From the NCBI GenBank assembly GCA_904420205.1, contig CAJFUN010000031.1, positions 1-64,000 of the forward strand: a DNA stretch of 64,000 nt, given 5' to 3'. Source of the DNA: Candidatus Parachristensenella avicola. GTDB taxonomy: Bacteria > Bacillota > Clostridia > Christensenellales > UMGS416. Position numbers and translations under genes: made by a program. The notes beneath the pieces were generated by a model. That model saw only the letters and a program-made list of their open reading frames with translations. It was not told where the DNA came from and ran no database searches. Shown in pieces: positions 1-8,394 of the stretch (its first letter is position 1; every line of letters begins with the position of its first letter).

Positions 1-105
1 GGCGTGGTGGTCGTCGTAGTCGTCGTATCTGCCGGCGTGGTGGTCGTCGTGGTCGTTGTGGTATCTGCCGGCGTGGTGGTCGTCGTGGTCGTTGTCTCCG
101 TCGGG
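1..105 (-). repeat. In-frame tandem repeat encoding Thr-rich tail
   Basis: Three copies of a 33-36 bp unit beginning GGCGTGGTGGTCGTCGT start at about 1, 34 and 70 on the + strand. On the coding (-) strand they read as runs of Thr separated by Pro-Ala-Asp. The repeat probably continues past the window start. Unit lengths differ by 3 bp, so the reading frame is kept. It probably makes an extended wall-spanning stalk. Confidence 0.8.
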
Positions 106-1316
106 CTGGTCACTTCCTCCACTGTAATCGTGCAGGTCGCCGTTTTCCCGCCGTCATTGCTCTTCACGGTAATGACCGCCGTACCGGGGCCTTTCGCTGT
201 CACCAGGCCGTTGCTGCTGACGGTAGCCACGTCTTTGTTAGAGCTGGACCAAGTCACCGAGTCGTCCATCGCGTCCGACGGGGATATCGTCGCCCGCAAT
301 TGCAAAGTTTCTCCCGTCTTCAGCGTGCCGGAGGTTTTGTTCAGCTTCACCGACGAAACATGGGTCCAGCCGTTCCGATAAGGATTCTCCGGATCGGGAT
401 CTGTAGGATCCCATCCATAATTGCCGCTGGAATAGGGCGCTTTCCGGATAATTGCAGGCTTACTTCCCGTGCCTACCGGGCTCTTGGAGGAGGTTACGAT
501 TACACGGGTGCCGATCTTGCAGTTATCATAGATCCATTTGGCATCTTTAACCAGCAGGCGGACACAGCCGTGCGAAGCAGCCCGGCCCAGCTTGGCGTAG
601 GAGGTCAGATTCATCAGCTTTTTGCCCTGATCGACCGTGCTGGCCGACTCCAGAATGGGCACGGAGTGGAACAGGATGCCGCCGTTAAACCGGGAGCAAT
701 ACTGGCCTCGCGCCCCCTCCAGCCTGTGATACCGTATCTTCTGGGAAATTTTAAAGGTGCCGTTAGGCGTGGGGCCCGATGAACCGGTGGAGCAGATCAT
801 CTTCCGGACCGGCTTGCTGGCGTCATAATTGCCGTTTTTGTCGGCCTCGTAGGCAACCACCGTCTGGGTGCCGCCCTTATATACCACAAGCACATAGTTG
901 CCGCTGCCCGTGGTCGTCGAGGAGGAGGAGGTCGGCTTAGGGGAGGCGGAGGCCGTGGCCGAAAGGGAGGGTTTGGGCGTAAGTCCGCCGGTAACCGCAG
1001 CGGAGGAAAGGGCATTGGTCAGCGCCGACGTTGTTTGCTCATCGCCGGTCGTGCTTTCCGCCTCCGTCTGCTGCTCGGTTGTCGTCACCGCCAGCTCCAC
1101 CGGAGGCGAGCTGGGCTCGGGCTGGGTCTCCACGAGATCCAGCGAGCCGTTGGCCGCGCCCCTGCGCAAACCTTGGGCCAGAGCTACCACGCAGATTACC
1201 ATCACGACCAGGCATGCGGCGGCGACGGCAATAATCTGCCCGCGGTTTTTCTTCTCCTTAAAGTAGCCCTGTATTTCCTTGATCTTCGATGCTTCGTGTT
1301 CGTGTTCCTTCTTCAT
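1..1316 (-). CDS. L,D-transpeptidase (YkuD) with Ig-like domain, 3' end beyond window
   Basis: Cell-wall cross-linking enzyme of the YkuD family, acting outside the membrane to form 3-3 peptidoglycan links or to attach proteins. The start at 1316 follows GGAGGAG by 4 nt. Residues ~28-48 form a single N-terminal membrane anchor, followed by a Ser/Thr/Pro-rich spacer to about residue 130. The catalytic signature SHGCVRL is present, with His249 and Cys251. After it comes a Big_2-type Ig-like domain (KTSGTLKTGETLQL, then VTWSSSNKDVATVSSNGLVTAKG), then a Thr-rich tail encoded by tandem repeats that runs off the window edge. The frame is open to base 1, so the gene is incomplete here only because of the window. 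It is transcribed away from the gtrA-like gene. Family assignment is firm; substrate is inferred. Confidence 0.9.
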   Translation of the reverse strand, partial: MKKEHEHEASKIKEIQGYFKEKKNRGQIIAVAAACLVVMVICVVALAQGLRRGAANGSLDLVETQPEPSSPPVELAVTTTEQQTEAESTTGDEQTTSALTNALSSAAVTGGLTPKPSLSATASASPKPTSSSSTTTGSGNYVLVVYKGGTQTVVAYEADKNGNYDASKPVRKMICSTGSSGPTPNGTFKISQKIRYHRLEGARGQYCSRFNGGILFHSVPILESASTVDQGKKLMNLTSYAKLGRAASHGCVRLLVKDAKWIYDNCKIGTRVIVTSSKSPVGTGSKPAIIRKAPYSSGNYGWDPTDPDPENPYRNGWTHVSSVKLNKTSGTLKTGETLQLRATISPSDAMDDSVTWSSSNKDVATVSSNGLVTAKGPGTAVITVKSNDGGKTATCTITVEEVTSPTETTTTTTTTPADTTTTTTTTTPADTTTTTTTT

Positions 1317-1453
1317 TGAGCTCCTCCGGGGAAAGTAATCTATTCAATGGCATAATACCATGGTACAATAATCCAAAATAGGATGCAATCCTTAAAAAAT
1401 GCATTTCTCGAAATACCTGCCATACAAGGCTGATCGGAGGCATGGAGGCATAT

Positions 1454-1834
1454 ATGCTTAGACGCTTCTCCCCCCTAATAAAATCCATCCTTACCAGTTT
1501 TATTTGTTTTTTGTTTGACTATGCTTTGCTCTATGGTCTGACGGAATTTTGCCGGTTTTACTATCTCATATCCGCCGCGATCTCCTTCGCTGTGGCCAAC
1601 ACGCTGAATTTTTACCTTTGCGCCCGGTGGGTCTTTCCCAGCGGGCTCTCCGGTGGCCGGCAATACGCCGCTTTTTTGGTGGTCGGTGCAGTGGGTTTGG
1701 CGCTGAATACAGCCTTTATGGCGCTGTTCACCTCGGCGCTTTCCTGGCATTACATGCTCTCCAAAGTTGTGTCGTCCAGCCTGGTCTTTTTCTGGAATTA
1801 CTTGATGCGCCGCCACGCTATCTTCAGGGCATAG
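1454..1834 (+). CDS. GtrA-like membrane protein
   Basis: Small integral membrane protein of about 126 residues, of the GtrA/DPMS family thought to help move lipid-linked sugars across the membrane. Four hydrophobic segments are visible, and the family-typical ends are present (N-terminal FICFLFDYALLYGL, C-terminal FFWNYLMRRHAIF). The ATG at 1454 has GGAGG at 1444-1448, 5 nt upstream. An in-frame ATG at 1442 has its ribosome site only 1 nt away, so 1454 is preferred. It stands alone, ending in a bidirectional terminator. No partner glycosyltransferase lies beside it, so the sugar is unknown. Confidence 0.8.
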   Translation: MLRRFSPLIKSILTSFICFLFDYALLYGLTEFCRFYYLISAAISFAVANTLNFYLCARWVFPSGLSGGRQYAAFLVVGAVGLALNTAFMALFTSALSWHYMLSKVVSSSLVFFWNYLMRRHAIFRA

Positions 1835-1846
1835 CGTCTTAAGCGC

Positions 1847-1888
1847 AAGCAAACCGCCTGAAAGCTTTCAGGCGGTTTGCTTTTTCTT
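1847..1888. terminator. Bidirectional intrinsic terminator
   Basis: An 18-bp perfect stem, AAGCAAACCGCCTGAAAG and its complement, has essentially no loop and is followed by a T-run on the + side and an A-run on the other. It separates the convergent gtrA-like and isomerase genes. Confidence 0.85.
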
Positions 1889-1899
1889 TTCCTGGCCGG

Positions 1900-2796
1900 T
1901 CAGGCCTCCCGGTATAGCCGCAGCAGGTTGTCGAAACTCAGCGCCGCACCATATTCGCAGTCTTCGATCCCTTCATACTCCACAAAGAAGTTTCCGTCAA
2001 AGCCGCTATCCTTGATGATCGACAGGATACGGCGGATGTCCAAATCGCCTTGGCCGACAATGGCGCCCCGCAGGTAATCCTGCCGCACGGTCCGCAGCCA
2101 AGGCCGCCCATGGCGTCCGGCCTCCACATAGCCGGGATCCTGATCGCGGCTGCGCCGGTAAAAGTCCTTCATGTGGACGACGGCGGCATAGCCCACATTC
2201 TTCTCCACGGCAATTTCCGGCCGCTCGTCTACGCAGGCAAAATTTCCTACGTCCAGCTGCGCGCCAAAGTTGTATCCTTTCATCGCGTGAAGGATGGCCG
2301 CCGTGCGTTCCGATCCGTTAACGAAATACATGTGGTTCTCCAGCAGGATCTTAAAGCCGTACCGCTGCGCATAATCGCAAAGCCGCTTATAGGTATCCAC
2401 AATCAGCGGGAAGTCTTCGATAAAGTCCTCGGTGGTGGCTTCCTCAGCCGGGCGGCGCACGGAATTCATATCAATGCGCATGGTCGACACGCCAAGCCGG
2501 CCGGCGATATCGATCGCTTCCTTGACCCGCTTAAGCTCCGCCTCATATGCATCCTGCGGAATGCGGAGGAACACCGCATTTTGGGAAAAGTTATCAATTT
2601 TTACGTGGCTGTCGTCGGCGGCCCGCAGGCAGCGGTCAATCAGCGAAGGGTCGGCCGCCATATCGATGACAAAGGGCACAATTTCGGTTACCTCCGCGCC
2701 CCGCGAGCCAATCCAGGCGATCGCTTGCTCCGGCGTCCACTCCCCCTCTTCCAGGCGGGTGCGAATGCTATATGTGCTAATCCCAAACTTCGGCAT
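1900..2796 (-). CDS. Sugar phosphate isomerase/epimerase family protein (AP-endonuclease-2-like TIM barrel)
   Basis: A 298-residue protein of the xylose-isomerase-like TIM-barrel superfamily. Metal-ligand motifs of the family are visible: LLENH near the middle, LDVGN, VVHMKDF and a C-terminal FFVEYEG. The start MPKFGISTYS at 2796 follows GAGGAGG by 8 nt; an in-frame ATG at 2856 lacks a ribosome site. It lies alone between a terminator and the divergent DUF1538 gene. Such proteins isomerise or epimerise keto-sugars or inositols; the actual substrate cannot be read from the sequence. Confidence 0.8.
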   Translation of the reverse strand: MPKFGISTYSIRTRLEEGEWTPEQAIAWIGSRGAEVTEIVPFVIDMAADPSLIDRCLRAADDSHVKIDNFSQNAVFLRIPQDAYEAELKRVKEAIDIAGRLGVSTMRIDMNSVRRPAEEATTEDFIEDFPLIVDTYKRLCDYAQRYGFKILLENHMYFVNGSERTAAILHAMKGYNFGAQLDVGNFACVDERPEIAVEKNVGYAAVVHMKDFYRRSRDQDPGYVEAGRHGRPWLRTVRQDYLRGAIVGQGDLDIRRILSIIKDSGFDGNFFVEYEGIEDCEYGAALSFDNLLRLYREA

Positions 2797-2919
2797 ACCT
2801 AAAACCTCCTCATCCGTTCTATGCTCAATATAGGCGGAAAAATTTTTAAACTCCATAGATCAAAGTGACTTGTTCCGGCGCTGTATTCTGTAACATGCTC
2901 CAAAATTTTTGTTAGCTAG

Positions 2920-2948
2920 TTTACTAACTTTCTTTTTTCCCCTATAAT
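2920..2948 (+). promoter_or_regulatory. Probable promoter of the DUF1538 gene
   Basis: A consensus -10 TATAAT (2943-2948) lies 17 nt from TTTACT (2920-2925). An adjacent dyad GTTAG...CTAAC (2911-2928) overlaps the -35 and could be an operator. Inference from spacing only. Confidence 0.45.
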
Positions 2949-3023
2949 AGTATATATTAAGATTCTATAAAGATTTTGAGATGATACATTAAGATTACAT
3001 AAAAACGGAAACGGAGGGATGAG

Positions 3024-4556
3024 ATGGGCAAGAAACTACTGGAGAAGGTAAAGGAAGCCTTGTTATCCGTGCTGCCAATCCTGGTCATTGTCCTCGCGCT
3101 GCATTTCACCATCGCCCCCCTGTCCGGCTCTGTGCTGGCGCTTTTTGCGGTGGGCTCGATCTTTCTGGTGCTGGGGATGAGCCTTTTTACCCTGGGGGCC
3201 GATATGGCGATGATCCCCATGGGCGAAAAGGTAGGCGAGCAGCTGACAAAATCCAGAAAGGTCTTGGCAATTTGCGCCGTATGCTTTATCATTGGCGTCA
3301 TGGTCACAATCGCTGAACCGGACCTTACCGTATTGGCCGATCAGGTGCCGGCCATTCCCAACCCCGTGCTGATCTGGACCGTGGCTGCTGGCGTGGGCTT
3401 CTTCCTTGTGGTCGCGCTGTTGCGCATGCTTTTCCAGATCAAGCTATCCTATATGCTGCTGGGCTTTTATGGGCTGGTTTTTCTTCTGGCCATCTTTGCC
3501 CCCAATGAGTTTTTGCCCGTGGCTTTTGATTCCGGCGGCGTTACCACCGGCCCCATTACCGTTCCCTTTATCATGGCGCTGGGCATTGGTATGGCTTCGG
3601 TGCGCGGGGACGACGCTTCCGAGCAGGACAGCTTTGGGCTTGTCGCGCTCTCTTCCATCGGGCCCATTCTGGCGGTGCTTATTTTAGGAATGGTCTATTC
3701 CGGCGAGGGCAGTTATACGCCGCTGATTATTCCTGAAGTCTCCAGCGCCGGTGAGCTGTTTGCCCTGTTCTTCGCGGAACTGCCTCATTATGCCCGTGAA
3801 GTTGCCCTGGCTCTGCTGCCGATGACGGCTTTCTTCTTTCTCTTTCAGGCCTTTGCCATCCGCATGCACCGCCGGCCACTCATTCGTATCGTGGTCGGCA
3901 TTGTGTACGCCTATGTGGGCCTGGTGCTTTTCCTAACCGGGGTAAACGTGGGCTTTATGCCGGTGGGCAATTTCCTGGGCGGGCAGATCGCCCTGACGAG
4001 CTTCCGGTGGATTTTGATCCCCATCGGCATGGTGATCGGCTACTTCATCGTGGCCGCTGAGCCGGCTGTCCATGTGCTTAAAGAGCAGGTGGAGGAGATT
4101 ACCGGCGGCACCATTTCCAAGAACACGCTGCAGGTGGGGCTTTCCCTGGGCGTCGCCGCGGCTTTAGGGCTATCCATGGCCCGCATCCTATACGGCTTCT
4201 CCATCTGGTGGCTGCTGGTGCCGGGATATGGTTTAGCTATGGCGCTGACTTTTTTCGTGCCGGAGATCTTTACGGCCATCGCCTTTGACTCGGGCGGGGT
4301 CGCTTCCGGCCCCATGACCGCTACCTTTCTTCTGCCCTTTGCCATGGGGGTATGCGACGCAGTAGGCGGTAATATCCTGACCGATGCCTTCGGCATTGTA
4401 GCGATGGTCGCTATGGCGCCGCTTATCACCATCCAGATCCTGGGCCTGATCTACCGCATTAAGATGCGCCGGGCCCGTTCCCGCCAGGCGGCTGCCGATG
4501 CGGCGGAGATCATAGAATTTACCGGGGAGGATTTCGATGCAGAGCACACATCCTAG
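3024..4556 (+). CDS. DUF1538 multi-pass membrane protein (duplicated domain)
   Basis: A 510-residue polytopic membrane protein, a presumed transporter. It consists of two DUF1538 halves, each carrying the hallmark AFDSGGVxxGPxT (near residues 168 and 419), consistent with an inverted or tandem duplication as in many secondary transporters. About a dozen hydrophobic helices are evident. GGAGGG precedes the ATG by 5 nt. The last 20 nt overlap the start of the tandem P-II-like gene, so the two are translationally coupled. The substrate is unknown; the coupling suggests control by the P-II-like partner, as AmtB is controlled by GlnK. Confidence 0.85.
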   Translation: MGKKLLEKVKEALLSVLPILVIVLALHFTIAPLSGSVLALFAVGSIFLVLGMSLFTLGADMAMIPMGEKVGEQLTKSRKVLAICAVCFIIGVMVTIAEPDLTVLADQVPAIPNPVLIWTVAAGVGFFLVVALLRMLFQIKLSYMLLGFYGLVFLLAIFAPNEFLPVAFDSGGVTTGPITVPFIMALGIGMASVRGDDASEQDSFGLVALSSIGPILAVLILGMVYSGEGSYTPLIIPEVSSAGELFALFFAELPHYAREVALALLPMTAFFFLFQAFAIRMHRRPLIRIVVGIVYAYVGLVLFLTGVNVGFMPVGNFLGGQIALTSFRWILIPIGMVIGYFIVAAEPAVHVLKEQVEEITGGTISKNTLQVGLSLGVAAALGLSMARILYGFSIWWLLVPGYGLAMALTFFVPEIFTAIAFDSGGVASGPMTATFLLPFAMGVCDAVGGNILTDAFGIVAMVAMAPLITIQILGLIYRIKMRRARSRQAAADAAEIIEFTGEDFDAEHTS

Positions 4557-5265
4557 CATAGAGCCGCTGCGGCTGATGGTAGCCATCATGGAGCGGGGGC
4601 GCGGCGAACAGATCGCCGATTTATTCCCGCCCGATCACACGCCGCTTCTTCTGGTGCTGCTGGGGCGAGGAACCGCCAAAAGCGAATTACTGGACTATCT
4701 CGGCCTGGAACGCACCCAAAAGGATATTGTCCTTACCCTGCTGCCTCAGCACGTAGCCGGCCCTTTCCTGCGCCGGATGGCCCATGAGCTGCATATGGGA
4801 CGTCCCGGCGGAGGCATTGCCTTCACCATTCCGCTGACCAGCATCACCCGCGCGGCCGCCAAGGCGGCTATGGACCCGGCGTCACCGACGCCTGATGAGG
4901 GAAAGGAAGACTCCATGAAAACCGAGGAAAGATATGAGCTGATCATGGTGGTAGCCCACCATGGCTACAGCGATCTGATTATGGACACGGCGCGGGCTGC
5001 CGGCGCTACCGGAGGCACGGTGCTTCATGCCCGCGCATTAGGTTCCGGCGAAGCGCAGCGCTTTATTAAGATCACGATCCAGCCGGAAAAGGAACTCATG
5101 ATGATCCTGACGCCCCGGGAGGATCGCGCTCGCATTATGCAGGCGATTTGTGCCATGCCCGATTTCACCACCCGGGCCAAGGGCATGATTCTCTCTGTCC
5201 CAGCCGGCCATGTAGTGGGCCTAGGCCATTTAGAATTAGAAGCGCCGTCCGCTCCTCAGGCATGA
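4537..5265 (+). CDS. Tandem P-II-like signalling protein
   Basis: A 242-residue cytosolic protein with two P-II-like (ferredoxin-fold) halves. The first covers about residues 10-105, ending MGRPGGGIAFTIPL. The second covers about 130-235, with FIKITIQPEKELMMIL and ending AKGMILSVPAGHVVGLG. The classical T-loop Tyr uridylylation motif is not evident. It overlaps the upstream DUF1538 gene by 20 nt, implying a partner role. An in-frame ATG at 4915 (residue 127) sits just downstream of AAAGGAAGA, so the second half might also be made separately. P-II-like identity is by pattern and gene context; the ligand is unknown. Confidence 0.7.
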   Translation: MQSTHPSIEPLRLMVAIMERGRGEQIADLFPPDHTPLLLVLLGRGTAKSELLDYLGLERTQKDIVLTLLPQHVAGPFLRRMAHELHMGRPGGGIAFTIPLTSITRAAAKAAMDPASPTPDEGKEDSMKTEERYELIMVVAHHGYSDLIMDTARAAGATGGTVLHARALGSGEAQRFIKITIQPEKELMMILTPREDRARIMQAICAMPDFTTRAKGMILSVPAGHVVGLGHLELEAPSAPQA

Positions 5266-5266
5266 T

Positions 5267-5308
5267 AAAAGCGTCCGGCTCCTTTTTACAGGAGCCGGAC
5301 GCTTTTTT
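5267..5308 (+). terminator. Intrinsic terminator after DUF1538/P-II operon
   Basis: Stem AAAAGCGTCCGGCTCC with its perfect complement around a TTTTTACA loop, ending in six T. It closes the two-gene operon and, read in reverse, could also serve the convergent nitroreductase gene. Confidence 0.9.
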
Positions 5309-5359
5309 GCATAAAGGGAATATGCAGTCACACCGGCAAAGGCCCGGAAAGCTAATCTG

Positions 5360-5944
5360 CTATGCGCCGCCCGCGAAGAGGGCCCGCCCCGGCTCGCGGG
5401 GCTTAACCTCCGGATATGGGCCGTCCACATACCCCAAGCAGATAAATACGACGGGCTCATACCCCTCTAGGCCCCACTGCCGGATCAGCGTCCGCATCTT
5501 GGGGTGAATAAAGGTGGCCTCCGCGCGGCCGACGATGCAGCTAGCCACGCCCAGTTCGTAGGCTTCCAGCACCATGTTTTCCGCGCATACAAAGGCAGAA
5601 CCTATGCCGTTCACGGTGCGGCAGGCGGCCTCGGGGACGAATACGATGCCCAGCGCCGGGCACGAATAAAACCCGCTCCGGATTGTCCTATCGTCGATAA
5701 TGGAAGGCTGCTCTGCCGAAACGCCCCGATCCCAGTTTCGGTTCTCGCAGTCGGCGTTGACGACGCCGATTCGATCGATGAGCGCCGCATCGTCCAGCAT
5801 GATGATTCTCGCGCCTTGCCGTCCGCCGGGATTGGGCGCGTAAAGCCCCGCTGTCTGGATCTTATTCAGTTTCTCCCGCTCCACCTTTGTGCTTTGATAT
5901 TTGCGTATGGATCGCCTGCGCATCATCATTTCCAGTAGCTCCAT
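5360..5944 (-). CDS. Nitroreductase family protein
   Basis: A 194-residue FMN-dependent oxidoreductase-type protein. The N-terminus MELLEMMMRRRSIRKY is the family FMN-phosphate-binding start, and the central AENMVLEAYELGVASCIVG and C-terminal VFICLGYVDG segments are typical. The start at 5944 follows AGGAGGT by 7 nt; an ATG at 6004 has no good ribosome site. Single gene, convergent with the DUF1538 operon. It probably reduces nitro or quinone compounds with NAD(P)H; the physiological substrate is unknown. Confidence 0.85.
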   Translation of the reverse strand: MELLEMMMRRRSIRKYQSTKVEREKLNKIQTAGLYAPNPGGRQGARIIMLDDAALIDRIGVVNADCENRNWDRGVSAEQPSIIDDRTIRSGFYSCPALGIVFVPEAACRTVNGIGSAFVCAENMVLEAYELGVASCIVGRAEATFIHPKMRTLIRQWGLEGYEPVVFICLGYVDGPYPEVKPREPGRALFAGGA

Positions 5945-6066
5945 AAGCGATACCTCCTTTTGAAAACGGCTGCTTATGGGCTCATTATCGCCCTCATCAC
6001 GCACAAAGGCAAGTACGCACTTATCTGTGCCATAGTCACCTAAAGGGAACCGCGGCCGCGATAGGC

Positions 6067-8217
6067 TTAAGCATCCTCTAGCTTCAGGTCGCCCTCCACG
6101 CAGAACACGGTGGTCAGCGCCTTATAGCCGGCCAGCCTAGTGCTGAGCGCGTCGCCGTTGTGGCCGCCTATCCACAGGCGGAACTGGCCTTCTTCAACCC
6201 ATACCTCGCCGTCGTCGCGCACACAGGCTAGGTCTTCCGGCTCCAACACGAAGGAAACCTGCATCTTCTCGCCCGGTTCCAGATAGAGGCTCCTAAAGCC
6301 CTTCAGCGCCCGGATCGGCCGTGCGCTGGTTCCTTCCAGATCGGCCACATAGAGCTGTACGGTTTCCCAGCCGCCGGCCTCTCCGCGATTGGTTACGGTT
6401 ACCGTACAGGTGAGATCTTCGCCCGCCTGCAGGCTGCCGCTGGAAATCTTCAGCTGGCTATAGCCAAAGCGGGTATAGGAAAGCCCGTAGCCAAAGGGAT
6501 AAAGCGGCTCTTCCGACAGATAGCGATAGGTGCGTCCCGCCATGGCGTAGTCCATAAAATCCGGGACCTGTGCGAGGTCTTTATAGAAGGTAATGGGCAA
6601 CCGGCCGGAGGGATTGTTCATCCCCAACAACGTTTCGGCTATGGCGAGGCCGCCGTACTGTCCCGGATACCATGCCTGCAGGATGGCCGCGCACTTTTGC
6701 TGCGCCAGCGCAAGATCCACGGCCGATCCGGTCATATTGACCAGGATCACCGGGCGCCCTGTGGCGGCCACAGCCTCCAGCAGCCTAAGCTGCATCTCCG
6801 GCAGGGCAAGGGTGGTCTTGTCGCCGTCCCCGGCGTCGCCCTCCTCTCCCTCCATCGTGGCGTCCAGGCCGGTGACCAGAATCACGACGTCGGCCAGCGA
6901 TGCGCAGGTGATCGCCTCTGCTAAGCCTGCTCCCGGCCGTTCTCCCCAAGCTTCCTGATCCGGCTTCCCCGAGAGGGTGCAGCCCGGGGCATAAAGCACT
7001 CTGGCGCCGGGGCAGAGGGCCTTAACCCCCTGCAGCACCGTGTAGCTCTCCGACGGCCTGCCGGTATAGTTGGCCGTCAAAGCTGGGATATGGTCGGCGT
7101 TGGGCCCAATGATAGCCACGGTGCGCAGCCGATCGCGGTTCAGCGGCAGCAGGCCGTCGTTCTTCAGCAGCACCAGGCTGCGGCGGGCGGCCTCCAGGGA
7201 AAGCTCATGGTGCTCCTCGCAGTCGTTGACCTCGAAGGGGATCGCCGCATATGGCACATGCGCGTCCTCATCGAACATGCCCAGCTTCATCCTGGCCAAA
7301 ATCAAACGGCGGCAGGATTCCGTGATCGTCGCCTCGTCGATAAGCCCCCGCTCTACCGCCTCCTTAAGCTTAGCAAAGACCGCGCCGCAGCACAGGTCGC
7401 AACCGTTCTTTACCGCCATAGCCGCAGATTCAGCCCCGTCGGCCGTAATCTTATGGTGCTGGTCAAAGTCTTCTACCGCGCCGCAGTCGCTCACTACATA
7501 GCCCTGAAATCCCCATTTCCCCCGCAGGATATCCTGGAGCAGCGTGTGGGATCCGCAGGCTGGCTCACCATTCACCCGGTTATAGGCGCCCATCACCGAA
7601 TAAGCCCCCGCTTTCACGCAGGCCTTAAACGCAGGCAGGTAGGTTTCCTTCATATCCTTGACGGAAACCTGCACATCCATCTCATGGCGCAGCTTTTCCG
7701 GGCCGGAGTGGACGGCAAAATGCTTGACCGTAGCTACCGCTTTCAAATATTTGGGATCGTCGCCCTGCAGCGCTCGGCAGAAGGCGACGCCCAGCCGGGC
7801 GGTTAGCACGGGATCCTCGCCATAGGTCTCGTGCCCGCGGCCCCAGCGCGGATCCCGGAATATGTTAATATTGGGCGTCCAAAAGGTTAAGCCTTTGTAG
7901 ATGCCAAAATCCCCTTGGCGTGCAGCGGCATGGTGCTTCGCCCGGGCTTCGTCGGAAATCGCCGTGGCGACCCGGGCGATCAGCTCCTCGTCAAAGGCTG
8001 CGGCCATAGCGATGGCCTGGGGAAATACGGTGGCCGTACCGTTACGGGCTACGCCGTGCAGGCACTCGTTCCACCAATTATAGTCCTCCAGGGCAAAGCG
8101 GGGCAGCGCCGTAGACATATATCCCATCTGGCTGATCTTCTCCTCCAGCGTCATGCGGGATACGAGGTCCTGAGCGCGTTCTTCAAAGGTTAAGCTTTCA
8201 TCCTGCCAAGGCTGCAT
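6067..8217 (-). CDS. Glycoside hydrolase family 3 (beta-xylosidase/beta-glucosidase type)
   Basis: A 716-residue cytosolic enzyme (no signal peptide) releasing terminal beta-linked sugars from oligosaccharides. The GH3 N-terminal domain begins with MTLEEKISQM. The segment NWWNECLHGVAR resembles the xylosidase/arabinosidase branch. VVSDCGAV carries the catalytic Asp nucleophile, and KHF and DPRWGRGHETYGEDP are intact. A GH3 C-terminal domain (LVLLKNDGLLPL) and a fibronectin III-like domain at the end (FRLWIGGHNGD) follow. AAAGGAG lies 9 nt before the start. No transporter or regulator is adjacent, so the in vivo substrate is open. Confidence 0.9.
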   Translation of the reverse strand: MQPWQDESLTFEERAQDLVSRMTLEEKISQMGYMSTALPRFALEDYNWWNECLHGVARNGTATVFPQAIAMAAAFDEELIARVATAISDEARAKHHAAARQGDFGIYKGLTFWTPNINIFRDPRWGRGHETYGEDPVLTARLGVAFCRALQGDDPKYLKAVATVKHFAVHSGPEKLRHEMDVQVSVKDMKETYLPAFKACVKAGAYSVMGAYNRVNGEPACGSHTLLQDILRGKWGFQGYVVSDCGAVEDFDQHHKITADGAESAAMAVKNGCDLCCGAVFAKLKEAVERGLIDEATITESCRRLILARMKLGMFDEDAHVPYAAIPFEVNDCEEHHELSLEAARRSLVLLKNDGLLPLNRDRLRTVAIIGPNADHIPALTANYTGRPSESYTVLQGVKALCPGARVLYAPGCTLSGKPDQEAWGERPGAGLAEAITCASLADVVILVTGLDATMEGEEGDAGDGDKTTLALPEMQLRLLEAVAATGRPVILVNMTGSAVDLALAQQKCAAILQAWYPGQYGGLAIAETLLGMNNPSGRLPITFYKDLAQVPDFMDYAMAGRTYRYLSEEPLYPFGYGLSYTRFGYSQLKISSGSLQAGEDLTCTVTVTNRGEAGGWETVQLYVADLEGTSARPIRALKGFRSLYLEPGEKMQVSFVLEPEDLACVRDDGEVWVEEGQFRLWIGGHNGDALSTRLAGYKALTTVFCVEGDLKLEDA

Positions 8218-8394
8218 AGCGATCGTCTCCTTTCATTCACTTGCGCATCGGGACGGCAAATAAGGGATGATCGGCAGCCGTGCCCACGCATATGGTGATA
8301 GGAATCATTATACCATGATTTTTCGGGATAAAAAGCTCTGTTCCTTTTTTCGACAAGCTGGTACAATGAATAAAACAAGGTAGGAGGAAGCGAT

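Noticed and set aside
1..105. Short spaced repeats suggestive of a CRISPR array
   Set aside because: Units are directly abutting, in frame and codon-based within a coding region; there are no unique spacers.
4..381. Valine-rich + strand reading frame at the window start
   Set aside because: It is the antisense of the Thr-rich tail of the L,D-transpeptidase; it has no ribosome site and its composition is explained by the repeat.
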